From Bacteroidota bacterium (lineage in GTDB: Bacteria > Bacteroidota > Bacteroidia > AKYH767-A > OLB10): DNA of 64,000 bases. Below are positions 39,050-48,258 of the stretch, piece by piece. Under the pieces are notes generated by a model. It made no database searches. It had not been told where the DNA came from and saw only the letters and a program-made list of their open reading frames with translations. The stretch's first letter is position 1, and the number at the start of each line of letters is the position of its first letter. The stretch is from the NCBI GenBank assembly GCA_016709725.1, contig JADJMG010000008.1:186001-250000 (forward strand). Direction: 5' to 3'. The translations under genes were made by a program, and so were the position numbers.

Positions 39050-39084
39050 TAGACTATTTTTAGCAGTTCAAATAATCTATCCTT

Positions 39085-39555
39085 ATGAATAAAAAGGAAA
39101 TCGAAGAGCTCATTAAGTTTGTAGCTAAAGCGGGTGTAAGTGAAGTTAATCTTGAATTGAAAGACTTCAAAATAACCATAAAAAACAGTAGTCCGAAAGT
39201 GGAGCAAATATATCATGCGGCTCCTGCTCCTATGCCGGTTGCTCAAATGGCAGCACCAGCGGCGGCAACTCCTGCGGCTCCGGCTGCTCCTGCCCCAGTT
39301 GCTGATGATTCAAAGTACATCACCATCAAGAGTCCAATGATTGGCACTTTCTATCGCGCTTCAGGTCCGGACAAACCTGTCCTTGCTAATGTAGGGGACG
39401 AAATCAAACCCGGAAAAGTTTTATGCATCATTGAAGCCATGAAACTTTTCAATGAGATTGAATCTGAAATATCGGGACGCATCGTAAAAGTATTGGTGGA
39501 TAATATGAAGCCTGTTGAATACGATACGCCTTTATTCCTCGTAGATCCATCTTAA
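39085..39555 (+). CDS. accB: Biotin carboxyl carrier protein of acetyl-CoA carboxylase
   Basis: The protein has 156 residues. The N-terminal helical part (1-45) is followed by a Pro/Ala-rich linker (about 50-75), then the biotinyl domain. Lys120 in I-E-A-M-K-L-F-N-E-I is the biotinylation site. AccB carries carboxyl groups from AccC to the carboxyltransferase for malonyl-CoA synthesis. accC follows 140 bases on, after a hairpin. The usual upstream neighbour fabH is about 36 kb away. Confidence 0.95.
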   Translation: MNKKEIEELIKFVAKAGVSEVNLELKDFKITIKNSSPKVEQIYHAAPAPMPVAQMAAPAAATPAAPAAPAPVADDSKYITIKSPMIGTFYRASGPDKPVLANVGDEIKPGKVLCIIEAMKLFNEIESEISGRIVKVLVDNMKPVEYDTPLFLVDPS

Positions 39556-39649
39556 AAAAGCCCATTCGTTTTTATAAAATTCAACCACTATATTGTTTGA
39601 ATTTTTATTTTAACGACAAGCCATTCCTCAAAGATTAAAGTAAAATATT

Positions 39650-39679
39650 AAAAGGCATTTTCTAAAAGAGATGCCTTTT
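39650..39679 (+). terminator. Hairpin between accB and accC
   Basis: Perfect 9-bp arms aaaaggcat (39650-39658) and atgcctttt (39671-39679) with a 12-base loop lie 16 bases upstream of the accC ATG. There is only a short T-run, so partial termination or mRNA processing to set the accB:accC ratio is as likely as full termination. Confidence 0.5.
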
Positions 39680-39695
39680 CTACAAAGACTCTCTT

Positions 39696-41033
39696 ATGTT
39701 TAATAAAATTCTCATAGCCAACCGTGGCGAAATTGCACTTCGAATTATCCGTACGTGTAAAGAAATGGGTATTCGCACTGTCGCTGTTTATTCTACTGCC
39801 GACAAAGAAAGTTTGCATGTACGTTTTGCAGATGAAGCGGTTTGCATTGGGACCTCCTCCCAGTCGTGATTCGTATTTAAACATGCAACGCATTTTAGCG
39901 GCTGCAGAATTAACGAATGCAGATGCGATTCATCCTGGCTATGGTTTCTTGAGTGAGAATTCAAAATTTTCGGCCATCTGTGCAAAGCATGGCATTAAAT
40001 TTATTGGTGCTACGCCTGAGCAAATTGATGCGATGGGTGACAAAGCCAATGCGAAGATGACGATGAAGAAAGCTGGCGTTCCTACTATTCCTGGATCGGA
40101 TGGCTTGCTTGAAAATGTTGAGCACGCAAAAAAAGTGGCGAAGGAAATGAAGTATCCTGTCATCATCAAAGCAACTGCTGGTGGCGGTGGTAAGGGAATG
40201 CGTATTGTGTGGAAGGAAGATGAGATTGTAAAAGCATTTGAAAATGCACAAACCGAAGCCGGTGCTGCTTTTGGAAACGATGGTTTGTACATGGAAAAAT
40301 ACATTGAGGAACCACGTCATATCGAAATACAAATTGCAGGCGATCAGTACGGAAAAGCGTGTCACTTAAGTGAACGTGATTGTTCGATTCAACGTCGTCA
40401 CCAAAAATTATTAGAGGAGACGCCGAGTCCGTTCATGACAGAAAAATTGCGCGAAGCGATGGGCGATGCGGCGATCAAAGCAACCTTAGCCAGCAATTAC
40501 GAAGGTGTGGGTACCATTGAATTTTTAGTAGATAAGCATAGTGATTTTTATTTCATGGAGATGAATACTCGTATTCAAGTGGAGCACACCATTACCGAAG
40601 AAGTAATCAACTACGATTTAATTAAAGAACAAATAAAGATTGCTGCCGGTGTTCCCATCAGCGGAAAAAATCATATTCCAACTATGCATGCGATTGAATG
40701 CAGAATTAATGCAGAAGATCCGTACAATGATTTTCGTCCATGTCCAGGAAAGATTACGGTATTGCATCAACCGGGAGGACACGGCGTGCGTGTTGACTCG
40801 CATATTTATGCGGGCTATACCATCCCTCCCTATTACGATTCGATGATTGCTAAGTTGATCACCATTGCGCAAACGCGTGAAGAAGCGATTCAAACGATGG
40901 AGCGTGCGTTGAGTGAGTTCGTTATTGAAGGAATAAAAACGACGATTCCTTCCATCAACAATTAATGTTGAACGAAGATTTTAGAAAAGGAAATTACACC
41001 ACCAAGTTTTTAGAAAACTTTGTGTTGAAATAA
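39696..41033 (+). CDS. accC: Biotin carboxylase subunit of acetyl-CoA carboxylase, two frameshifts
   Basis: AccC carboxylates the biotin of AccB using ATP and bicarbonate. The true start is ATG 39696 (M-F-N-K-I-L-I-A-N-R-G-E-I-A). The frame is lost at GGG 39849-39851, where one surplus G separates A-V-C-I-G from P-P-P-S-R-D-S-Y. After correction the ATP-grasp core is complete: K-A-T-A-G-G-G-G-K-G-M, E-R-D-C-S-I-Q-R-R-H-Q-K, M-E-M-N-T-R-I-Q-V-E-H. Near the end a missing T at about 40950-40951 hides F-H-Q-Q-L-M-L-N-E-D-F-R-K-G-N-Y. The corrected length is about 446 residues, normal. Because accC is essential, both breaks are most likely consensus errors. Confidence 0.93.
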
Positions 41034-41045
41034 ATTGATTTAATT

Positions 41046-41082
41046 CACAGGAGAATTATTTTATTTCTCTTGTGCTTTTTTT
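41046..41082 (+). terminator. Rho-independent terminator after accC
   Basis: The stem cacaggagaa (41046-41055) pairs with ttctcttgtg (41065-41074), with one G:T pair and a 9-base loop, and is followed by c and seven T. It lies 12 bases after the accC stop. Confidence 0.75.
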
Positions 41083-41112
41083 GCAGATGGATTCATTGAA
41101 AAAATCAAGTTG

Positions 41113-41622
41113 ATGTCTGATAAAAAAATTTCTTTTGCCTCTCGTATTGGTAAGCTCGACTATTTGATGGGCGTACATTACGTGGAAGTTCCTGCCAACA
41201 TTGTAAAAAAATTAGGCGGACTCAATAAGCAACGATTGTTGTGTAGCATTAACAAACATCCAAATTTTCAATGTGGGATGATGGCATTGGGTGAAGGCAA
41301 AGGCTACATCACGGTAAGTAAAAAGAAACTCAACCAATTTTCAATTACACTTGGCGATGCTATAAAAGTAATCCTCGAACCCGACAACAGCGAATTTGGA
41401 ATGGAAGTTCCAGAAGAGCTCATTGAAATTTTCGCACAAGATCCCGAGGCGGAAAAACGATTCATGAATATTAGTCCAGGAAAGCAACGAAATATCATTT
41501 ATTATGTTTCGGGTGTAAAAAATTCCGACAAAAGAATTGAGCGTGCGTTGAAACTCATCAACAATTTAAAAGCTTCCCCAGAAGGAAAGGAAACGGCGAG
41601 AAGGATTTTTGTTGGAAGCTAG
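41113..41622 (+). CDS. YdeI/OmdA-like protein with DUF1905-type N-terminus
   Basis: ATG 41113 is preferred to the overlapping TTG at 41110. The protein has 169 residues. The N-terminal beta domain (H-Y-V-E-V-P, L-L-C-S-I-N, G-Y-I-T-V-S-K-K-K, L-G-D-A-I-K-V) matches DUF1905. The C-terminal helical half (F-M-N-I-S-P-G-K-Q-R-N-I-I-Y-Y-V, R-I-E-R-A-L-K-L-I-N) matches the OmdA/YdeI family (PF13376). The biochemical role is not established. Confidence 0.8.
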   Translation: MSDKKISFASRIGKLDYLMGVHYVEVPANIVKKLGGLNKQRLLCSINKHPNFQCGMMALGEGKGYITVSKKKLNQFSITLGDAIKVILEPDNSEFGMEVPEELIEIFAQDPEAEKRFMNISPGKQRNIIYYVSGVKNSDKRIERALKLINNLKASPEGKETARRIFVGS

Positions 41623-41687
41623 AGCGGAGTCCCGATAGCTATCGGGAGGAGAGCGGAGTCCCGATAGCTATCGGGAGGAGAGCGGAG
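41621..41687. repeat. 29-bp tandem repeat containing CCCGATAGCTATCGGG palindrome
   Basis: Two exact 29-base units (41621-41649 and 41650-41678) plus a 9-base partial third overlap the last two bases of the preceding stop. Each unit holds the 16-bp perfect palindrome cccgatagctatcggg (41631-41646, 41660-41675). A one-base variant, cccgatagcaatcggg, lies at 51793-51808. This is a dispersed palindromic element. Confidence 0.85.
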
Positions 41688-41872
41688 ATGATAGATTTAG
41701 ATATAGGTTTTATGACTTAAACTGATCCCTAAACATCATAAAGAAACTGAAAGAGAATTTAGACCTTAGTGATTAGATGTCTAAATACTCCTGTCCGACT
41801 TAATAAAAACAAATATTAATGCTAGCTTTGAAGTAAATTCTATTCAAGAAAGGCAAACCCGTTAAAAAAAGC

Positions 41873-42316
41873 ATGAATTACATCAACCAAATCGACATTA
41901 ATTTGCCTCGTGCACGTGTGGTGGAACTTTTTGATAACACCGAAAATTTGAAAGAATGGATGCCCGGATTGGTGCTCTTTGAAACGTTTGAAGGACAGCC
42001 CGGAAAACCAGGAGCAAAATCGAGGATGGAATTTCAAATGGGCAAAAGAAAAATCAAAATGATTGAAACCATTATTTCAAATAATCTCCCCGATGAAATG
42101 GAAGGTTACTACGAGATGAATGGCGTAAAAAATAATATTAAAGCATCCTTCGTTGAAATTGAACCCAACAAAACGATGTATATTTCAGAAAGCACATTTA
42201 AATTGTCAGGAGTCATGTGGCTTATTGCTCCTTTAATGAAAAAAACGTTCATGAAAACATCTCAAGATTATCTTAAACGATTTAAATTATTTGCCGAAGG
42301 AAGAGGAATGAAGTAA
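41873..42316 (+). CDS. SRPBCC family protein
   Basis: The protein has 147 residues, a polyketide-cyclase/START-like fold. It shows I-D-I-N-L-P-R-A-R-V-V-E-L-F-D, N-L-K-E-W-M-P-G-L, I-E-T-I-I-S-N-N-L-P-D-E and a long C-terminal helix with Q-D-Y-L-K-R-F-K. Ligand and role are unknown. It lies upstream of marC-like and dgkA-like genes on the same strand, with short gaps. Confidence 0.8.
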   Translation: MNYINQIDINLPRARVVELFDNTENLKEWMPGLVLFETFEGQPGKPGAKSRMEFQMGKRKIKMIETIISNNLPDEMEGYYEMNGVKNNIKASFVEIEPNKTMYISESTFKLSGVMWLIAPLMKKTFMKTSQDYLKRFKLFAEGRGMK

Positions 42317-42369
42317 TATTGATGAATTAATATTGATTAACGATTACTTACCCATTAAATTAAAAAAAT

Positions 42370-42936
42370 ATGAATCTAGTCTTTAAAGATATACTTTCAA
42401 TTTCCATGATTTTATTTGCGGTGATTGATATTATTGGTTCATTACCTGTCATCATAGAAACCAGAAAACGTGTTGGCTTGATTCATGCAGAAAAAGCCAC
42501 TATTGCATCCTTAATTATAATGGTGCTGTTTTTATTTTTAGGTGAAAGCATTTTAAATTTAATTGGCATTGATGTTTCATCTTTTGCGATTGCAGGATCT
42601 TTAGTGATCTTTTTCCTCGCCTTGGAAATGATTTTAGGAATACGATTGTACAAAGACGAAGTTCCTGAAACTGCATCCATCGTTCCCATTGCATTTCCAC
42701 TCATCGCAGGAACAGGAACCATGACTACTTTAATCTCGCTGCAATCACAATACTCTACCGAAAATATTTTAGTAGGAATTGCCGTTAATATGATTGTGGT
42801 TTATATCGTACTTCGATTAGTTGAACCCATCGAGAAACTGTTGGGGAAAGCAGGAATAAGCATCATCAGAAAAGTATTTGGAATTGTATTAATGGCCATT
42901 GCGATTAAATTGTTCCGTACTAATTTAGGATTTTAA
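42370..42936 (+). CDS. MarC family integral membrane protein
   Basis: The protein has 188 residues with six predicted transmembrane helices. Family features: F-A-V-I-D-I-I-G-S-L-P (helix 1), G-E-S-I-L-N-L-I-G-I (helix 2), F-P-L-I-A-G-T-G-T-M-T (a conserved central loop) and a final helix V-F-G-I-V-L-M-A-I-A-I-K-L-F. MarC proteins are inner-membrane proteins of uncertain transport role. The gene ends 21 bases before the kinase gene. Confidence 0.9.
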   Translation: MNLVFKDILSISMILFAVIDIIGSLPVIIETRKRVGLIHAEKATIASLIIMVLFLFLGESILNLIGIDVSSFAIAGSLVIFFLALEMILGIRLYKDEVPETASIVPIAFPLIAGTGTMTTLISLQSQYSTENILVGIAVNMIVVYIVLRLVEPIEKLLGKAGISIIRKVFGIVLMAIAIKLFRTNLGF

Positions 42937-42957
42937 AAACCGATCAAACTAAATCGA

Positions 42958-43317
42958 ATGTCTAGATTAGTTAAAAGTTTTACCTATGCATTGAAAGGTA
43001 TTTATTTTTATATTACCTCAGAAGGCAATGTACGCATTCATCTTTTAGCAACGTTACTCGTTATTGGAATGGGATGTTGGTTAAACGTATCACTAAAACA
43101 ATGGATCTTACTTGTTCTTGCTATCGGGCTGGTGCATGCGGCAGAAGCATTTAATACTGCCATTGAAGAAATTGTGAATTTCATTTCTCCACAACGACAT
43201 CCATCTGCAGGAAAAATAAAAGATTTAGCGGCAGGTGCCGTTCTCATCACTGCTGTTACCGCTGCCATTATTGGAGCGTTAATTTTTACCCCGCTACTTG
43301 TTCAGAAATTTAGTTAA
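42958..43317 (+). CDS. dgkA: Diacylglycerol/undecaprenol kinase family protein
   Basis: The protein has 119 residues with three transmembrane helices, typical of DAGK_prokar. The catalytic signature E-A-F-N-T-A-I-E and K-D-L-A-A-G-A-V-L are intact, with E-G-N-V-R-I-H near residue 22. In Gram-positive relatives the substrate is undecaprenol; in Bacteroidota the substrate is uncertain. The stop overlaps the end of the convergent T9SS gene by four bases. Confidence 0.9.
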   Translation: MSRLVKSFTYALKGIYFYITSEGNVRIHLLATLLVIGMGCWLNVSLKQWILLVLAIGLVHAAEAFNTAIEEIVNFISPQRHPSAGKIKDLAAGAVLITAVTAAIIGALIFTPLLVQKFS

Positions 43318-46166
43318 TCAACCATCAATATTTTATTGATACCAATAGGTTGATCGACCAACATCGTTTTTAGCAAATACAATCCCGATTTTAAACTTCC
43401 TTTATTTAATGTTGTTGAAATTCCATCTGCTCCAAATTGCTGAATAAGTTTACCACTTAAATCAAACAACTGGAATTTCACGTCTGAATAATTCACATCA
43501 CCACTGACAACAATTGTTGCACCACTTTGAATGGGCATCGGGAATATTTCAACAGAATAGTTTTCAGCTAAGAACTCTCCTTCTCTGCAATTCACATTCA
43601 CTATTTTATTGCCCGAATATTTCACACAACCATTCGCTGTTTGCTTCACCGAATAAGTGCCGGATTGCGTTGCTGTATATGTCGAATTCACAGCTCCTGC
43701 TATGTCGACATTGTTTTTCTCCACTGGTGTGCTACACCTGGATAAACATTGGCGGTGAACGTAACACTTTGTCCAGCACAAAACGTTAGCGGTCCGCTAG
43801 CGGTTACACTTGGAGAAGGATTTATGACTTCAGTACAAATAACAGTATCACGAGAAATGAGTCCACAAGCATTAGTTACTCTCACTACATAAGTTCCTGG
43901 CTGGGTAACCGAAAGATGACTATAAATAGCACCGCCAATATTGACATTATTCTTCTTCCATTGAAAAGTATGGCCAGCAACACTATCTACTGATAATGTC
44001 AATGTTGTACCGGTACAAAAAGCAAGCGGACCATCACCTACAATGTCGATAGGAGTGGCTGAATTCACGGTAACTGTTTTTTGCACAGAAGCAACACTAC
44101 AACCATTGGGCACTGAAATTACTACATGGTAAACACCCGCCGTTGTTGTCGTATAATTAGAAGAATTAGCTCCAGCAATTGGATTATTATTTTTATACCA
44201 TTGATAACTATACGCACCTACATTAGTAGAAAAACTAACGCTTCCACCCGTGCATACATTGATGGGTCCGCTTGGAATAATATCCGCGTAATAATATTTT
44301 ACGGTAAGCTGTGGATGTTTATTTACACTTGCATGATCAGAAGAAAAAATACGCAACCAACTCAAATGATTATACTCATGGAATTGAATCAACATTCCAA
44401 AATTTTCGGAAGGTAAATAGGACCAATGTTTAACAAGATCGATAACATTCGCATTAACATACGACTTTGAAGATATGGTAGAACAGGGTATAGCTACAAA
44501 TTGAAATTCACTGGAATCAGGAGCATTATACCAGTTGATTCCCAACTCTGTCCAAGGTTGAATATTGCGTTTAAAAAGCAGTGAATTGGGAAGATTTACA
44601 TTAGCATTTAATTGGTTGATCGTATCCACCCATAGTTTCAAATTCGCACTAACAATGGGACTCCCAGCAGGAACACTACTTAAGTCAAATTCCAAATACC
44701 CTCTTTCCGCTGTTCGAAAATACTTATACCAATTAGATACTTCCAGTGTAGAAGCATTTCCAAAATTAGTCGAAAAATTTCCAAAGGCACACGTGGTATA
44801 GGAATCCTTACCAGCGGCCGCTGGTTTCAATACTACCGTTTTTGTAGGAAGTGATGTGGAAGAAACATTGTTAACAGAAACTGCAGAAGAAGTTCTTGTA
44901 CATCCTATAACGTTAGATACAATACATTTGTAAGACCCTGCCTTGGTAAGTGCAAGTGTAGCTGAATTTGCTCCAAAAAGTACGGCTCCATTTCTCAACC
45001 AACCATAGGCTGCAATATTATTCCCACTTGCCATCAATATTTCTGCGCTACCACTACATAAATCTTGCGAAGTTGAGGGGCTCACTGTAACGGATGGATT
45101 TGCATAAAAAGTAATGGTTTTAATAAAACTAGTATTACATATTAAACCAGTCGTAGTGACATCATACTGACCACTCGATTTTACCCAGAGTGTTTGTGCA
45201 TTTGCTCCTGCAATAACATTTCCATTTTTCTTCCAAACATAAGAGTTTGCGGGTGTGCAGGTCAATAATACGGAGTCGCCATTACATACCTGATAAATAG
45301 GCGAAGTAATAAACGCTCCTGGATTCATAGTTACTACGATTGGGTCAGACAATAAATAACAGGTGGTTCCACCACCGCTACTATATTTACCTTGGACTTT
45401 ATAGCTTCCTGACTCGGTAACTTTTATAGAAGTTAATCCAGAAGATCCGGGTATTACAACTCCATCTTTTGTCCAGTTGTGAATAGCTATTGAAGAATTA
45501 GCATTAATAATAAGGGTATCTCCTTGACAAAAAGTGGTTGAACCTTGCGCAGTAATCGTTGGTACCGAAGGTCGATCTACAAGAATAGGTCCTGTAGTTA
45601 AAGTATCACCGCAAGTCAACCTGACTTTAAACTCATAAACCGCTGAATCCGTCAGCGAATTATAAAATATATGACTTTGAATTCCTGTAGCAACGCCATT
45701 CTTATACCACATTGCCCATCGCTGCGGCCAAGAGGCCATCGGATCAAAAATAGTAGGAACCATCAAATTTCCACAGCCCGTATATGTATAGTAAACTGGC
45801 ACCATAGGATTTCCAACACTAGACAACATCGGTAGCCAATTCGAACCTACCAGAGCACCCGTCAACATATCAATTTGATATAGTACCACCTTGGTTCCTG
45901 CGCCGTAAAATCCAGAATTAATGCTAATAGACGTGCCAGAACCAAAAAATAGACTAAATCCCTGACCAGTCTGATTAAAAGAATTATAATCTTCTAAATA
46001 CCATTCATAAGCATAATTAGGATCCACAAATGTATTGGTATAAGTCACTATTTGCGAAGAACAAAAATCGCTTGCATTGGGGCTTACAGAAATACTTTGT
46101 GCTTCGGCACTCTGAAGACTAATAAAAAACAAATTGAGTGTTAATGACAGCAGGAATTTTTTTCAT
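43314..46166 (-). CDS. T9SS-secreted Ig-like and DNRLRE-domain protein, two frameshifts
   Basis: The joined length is about 950 residues. ATG 46166 gives M-K-K-F-L-L-S-L-T-L-N-L-F-F-I after removing one base from the seven-T run 46157-46163. Four or more Ig-like repeats follow (F-C-Q-G-D-T-L, I-H-N-W-T-K-D-G). Then comes a central DNRLRE-type domain (D-S-Y-T-T-C-A-F-G-N-F-S-T-N-F-G, Y-L-E-F-D-L-S, W-Y-N-A-P-D-S). More Ig-like repeats and a type A sorting domain end the protein. One base is missing at the five-T run 43714-43718, where Q-W-R-K joins N-N-V-D-I-A-G-A. It is probably an adhesin or polysaccharide-binding surface protein. Confidence 0.85.
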
Positions 46167-46287
46167 GTTGTAAAAATAAAATTGGTTAGTTATTGGTGAG
46201 GTTACTAAACGGAAAAATAAAAAATTACTTCTAAAACACCATGTAAAATCTAAATATTTTGGCCAACTTTTAAATTTAGTAGGTAAA

Positions 46288-47025
46288 CTAAGTCACCAAT
46301 ACCTCTTCTGAAGTTAATAAAGTCTGATTCTTTAATTTCAACAAAATCTGCATTACCGTTACTACATCCTTTTGGCAATACGTAACAATTCGCTCCAAAT
46401 CCTTATCATTCCAATAAACCGAACCCACTTGCGATCCATCAATATCATCCTTCGGGCTCGGAATTCCTAAAATATATGCTAATAAATTTAACGGTGTATA
46501 ATTTTTATAATCGCCAAACTTCCACAATTCCATCGTATCTAAATGCGGAATTTCCCAGGGTTTCTTGCCATACAAATCGAGTTGTGCTGGAAGAGAAATT
46601 CCATGAATGACCATTCGCCGACTCATGTATGGAAAATCAAATTCCTTTCCATTATGTCCACACAAAATCATGGGTAATTTTTTATTGCGTTTGTCCGATT
46701 CTGTGATCTGATTTAACAATGCTGCAAAATTTTCTAACAATAATTTTTCATCGTCACCATAAAAAGATTTTAAACGAAACTGCCTCCCTTCTTCTTTACA
46801 CGAAAGAAATCCTGTCGTAATGCAAATGATCTTTCCAAACTCTGCATAGATGCCAGCGCGTTCATAAAGATGCTGTTCTTCCGTCCCATCATCACGTTTT
46901 AAGTTGGATGCTTTTCGGAGCCACAAGGGTTTAAGTTCCTCTGGAACTTCTTCAAAAGTTGCGTATTGAGGAACCGTTTCGATATCCAGACAAAGAATGT
47001 TTTCTAAAGAAATGGAGTTAATCAT
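46288..47025 (-). CDS. PolB-associated 3'-5' exonuclease (DNA_pol_B_exo2)
   Basis: The protein has 245 residues from ATG 47025. This start is preferred over 47058 because a promoter-like TATCTTTG box lies between the two and M-I-N-S-I-S-L-E-N matches relatives. The DEDD exonuclease sites are visible: D-I-E-T-V-P near the N-terminus, G-H-N-G-K-E-F-D-F-P-Y-M-S-R-R in the middle and Y-C-Q-K-D-V-V-T-V at the end. It matches PF10108, predicted to degrade DNA in repair. It is a single-gene unit. Confidence 0.9.
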   Translation of the reverse strand: MINSISLENILCLDIETVPQYATFEEVPEELKPLWLRKASNLKRDDGTEEQHLYERAGIYAEFGKIICITTGFLSCKEEGRQFRLKSFYGDDEKLLLENFAALLNQITESDKRNKKLPMILCGHNGKEFDFPYMSRRMVIHGISLPAQLDLYGKKPWEIPHLDTMELWKFGDYKNYTPLNLLAYILGIPSPKDDIDGSQVGSVYWNDKDLERIVTYCQKDVVTVMQILLKLKNQTLLTSEEVLVT

Positions 47026-47041
47026 TTTTATATCTTTTAAC

Positions 47042-47049
47042 CAAAGATA
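47042..47049 (-). promoter_or_regulatory. -7 promoter box TATCTTTG of the exonuclease gene
   Basis: The minus strand reads GATTATCTTTGGTTAA ending about 15 bases before the ATG at 47025. The same 16 bases precede the gene starting at 12794, which supports promoter function in TAnnTTTG-using Bacteroidota. Confidence 0.45.
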
Positions 47050-47207
47050 ATCATCCATTCTGATTTATTCGTCTATAAACGACAATAAACGTTTACCAAC
47101 GAATCGTCACTGAAAAATACCCCTTCATACAAGAAATTTCATACTCCTTCAGATGGAATAGCTTTGCTTTCTTATCCTATTTCTTTTTCAACTATTTTCG
47201 TTCTTCC

Positions 47208-47672
47208 ATGAAAAAAATCATTCTCTTCTTGCTTGTAATTACTACTTCAATACAAGTACAAACTATCAAAGGAAAGGTAAGTGATCAACAAACCAATTAA
47301 GCCCTCGCCTTTGTCACCATTGTGGAAGAAGGAACTCAAAATGGACCTTATAGCGATATTGATGGCTACTTTTCGATAAAATTAATTAATGAGAATTCTA
47401 GAATTGTATTTTCCTATTTAGGCTTTAAAACAAGAATATTAATTCCCGAAAAAAATAGTTTGTGGAATGTTTCCATCTTGCCACAAGCGATTAATATCAA
47501 AGAGGTGAAAATCCTTCCAGTAGAAAACCACAACAAAAAAAATCACGTAGCTGCCATCGACAAGCTGCCATCGACAAGCTCAGGCAGCTCAGGCAGCTCA
47601 GGCAGCTCAGGCAGCAATGTTGGCTGAGGCACTCGAGGCCAACCAGAAGATTTCTATCAGTTCTACAAATAA
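47208..47672 (+). pseudogene. CarboxypepD_reg-like secreted protein, broken
   Basis: A signal peptide (M-K-K-I-I-L-F-L-L-V-I-T-T) is followed by a carboxypeptidase-regulatory-like domain: I-K-G-K-V-S-D-Q-Q-T-N, an in-frame TAA (47298-47300), then F-V-T-I-V-E-E-G-T, G-P-Y-S-D-I-D-G-Y-F, S-Y-L-G-F-K. The domain is followed by an N-H-N-K-K-N segment, into which a short tandem repeat has expanded. In another frame the end reads P-E-D-F-Y-Q-F-Y-K. It resembles the N-terminus of TonB-linked or DUF5686-type proteins that normally run to many hundreds of residues, so most of the gene is gone. Confidence 0.6.
47550..47613 (+). repeat. Two adjacent tandem repeats (14 bp x2, 9 bp x4)
   Basis: gctgccatcgacaa occurs twice (47550-47577), then gctcaggca four times (47578-47613). 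The junction tcgacaagctcagg resembles dispersed intergenic elements found widely in bacteria. The 9-base unit keeps the reading frame (S-S-G)n of the pseudogene. Confidence 0.75.
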
Positions 47673-47706
47673 TCTCCGCAAAATAATTTTTAACCGCAAG
47701 AAAATA

Positions 47707-48117
47707 CTAACGTATCATCACTCCACGCTTTTCTAACAATGGAATTTGTGTGAAGTATGAGGGGTTGATGGATTCAGGAAGGAAAATATATTTCTTGTCG
47801 AAGATTTCTCCATTGATGTAAAAGCTCAACCAATACTCGTTGTTTAATCCAAAAACTTTATGTTGGATGGGTTCAATCAATGAAAAACTTAATGGACTCA
47901 TGTCACCTAAGAAATGGCGCAAGGTGGATGTCATTACTTCTTCTCCTTTAAAAACACCATACCCTTGACTGGCTATCATCACATTTTCGATGGGTGTTTG
48001 TTTCAAATTCAAAATATAGACTTCCCAAATTTGCTCTTCCTCTGCTAAATTCAAATCAACAGGAATTACTGCAATGGCAATATCCTCAACAGCAATATGC
48101 TTAATATCTCTCAACAT
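47707..48117 (-). CDS. Conserved hypothetical protein of Bacteroidota
   Basis: The protein has 136 residues. It resembles a small beta-rich family common in Flavobacteria-like genomes, sometimes mislabelled as a phenylalanyl-tRNA synthetase subunit: E-D-I-A-I-A-V-I-P, W-E-V-Y-I-L-N, V-M-I-A-S-Q-G-Y-G, T-S-T-L-R-H-F-L-G. No tRNA-synthetase motif is present and the function is unknown. It is a single-gene unit. Confidence 0.7.
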   Translation of the reverse strand: MLRDIKHIAVEDIAIAVIPVDLNLAEEEQIWEVYILNLKQTPIENVMIASQGYGVFKGEEVMTSTLRHFLGDMSPLSFSLIEPIQHKVFGLNNEYWLSFYINGEIFDKKYIFLPESINPSYFTQIPLLEKRGVMIR

Positions 48118-48258
48118 AATCTCTAAATCCCTTAAACGTTTTTACTGTACTAATGTTGCAAAGATAATGTCAAATCTTTCGAATTTAAGAATTAAAAAAT
48201 GCTTTTTTTAACACAAAGGAATTGTATTAATTGATTGGCTTACACTCCAAAAATGCAA

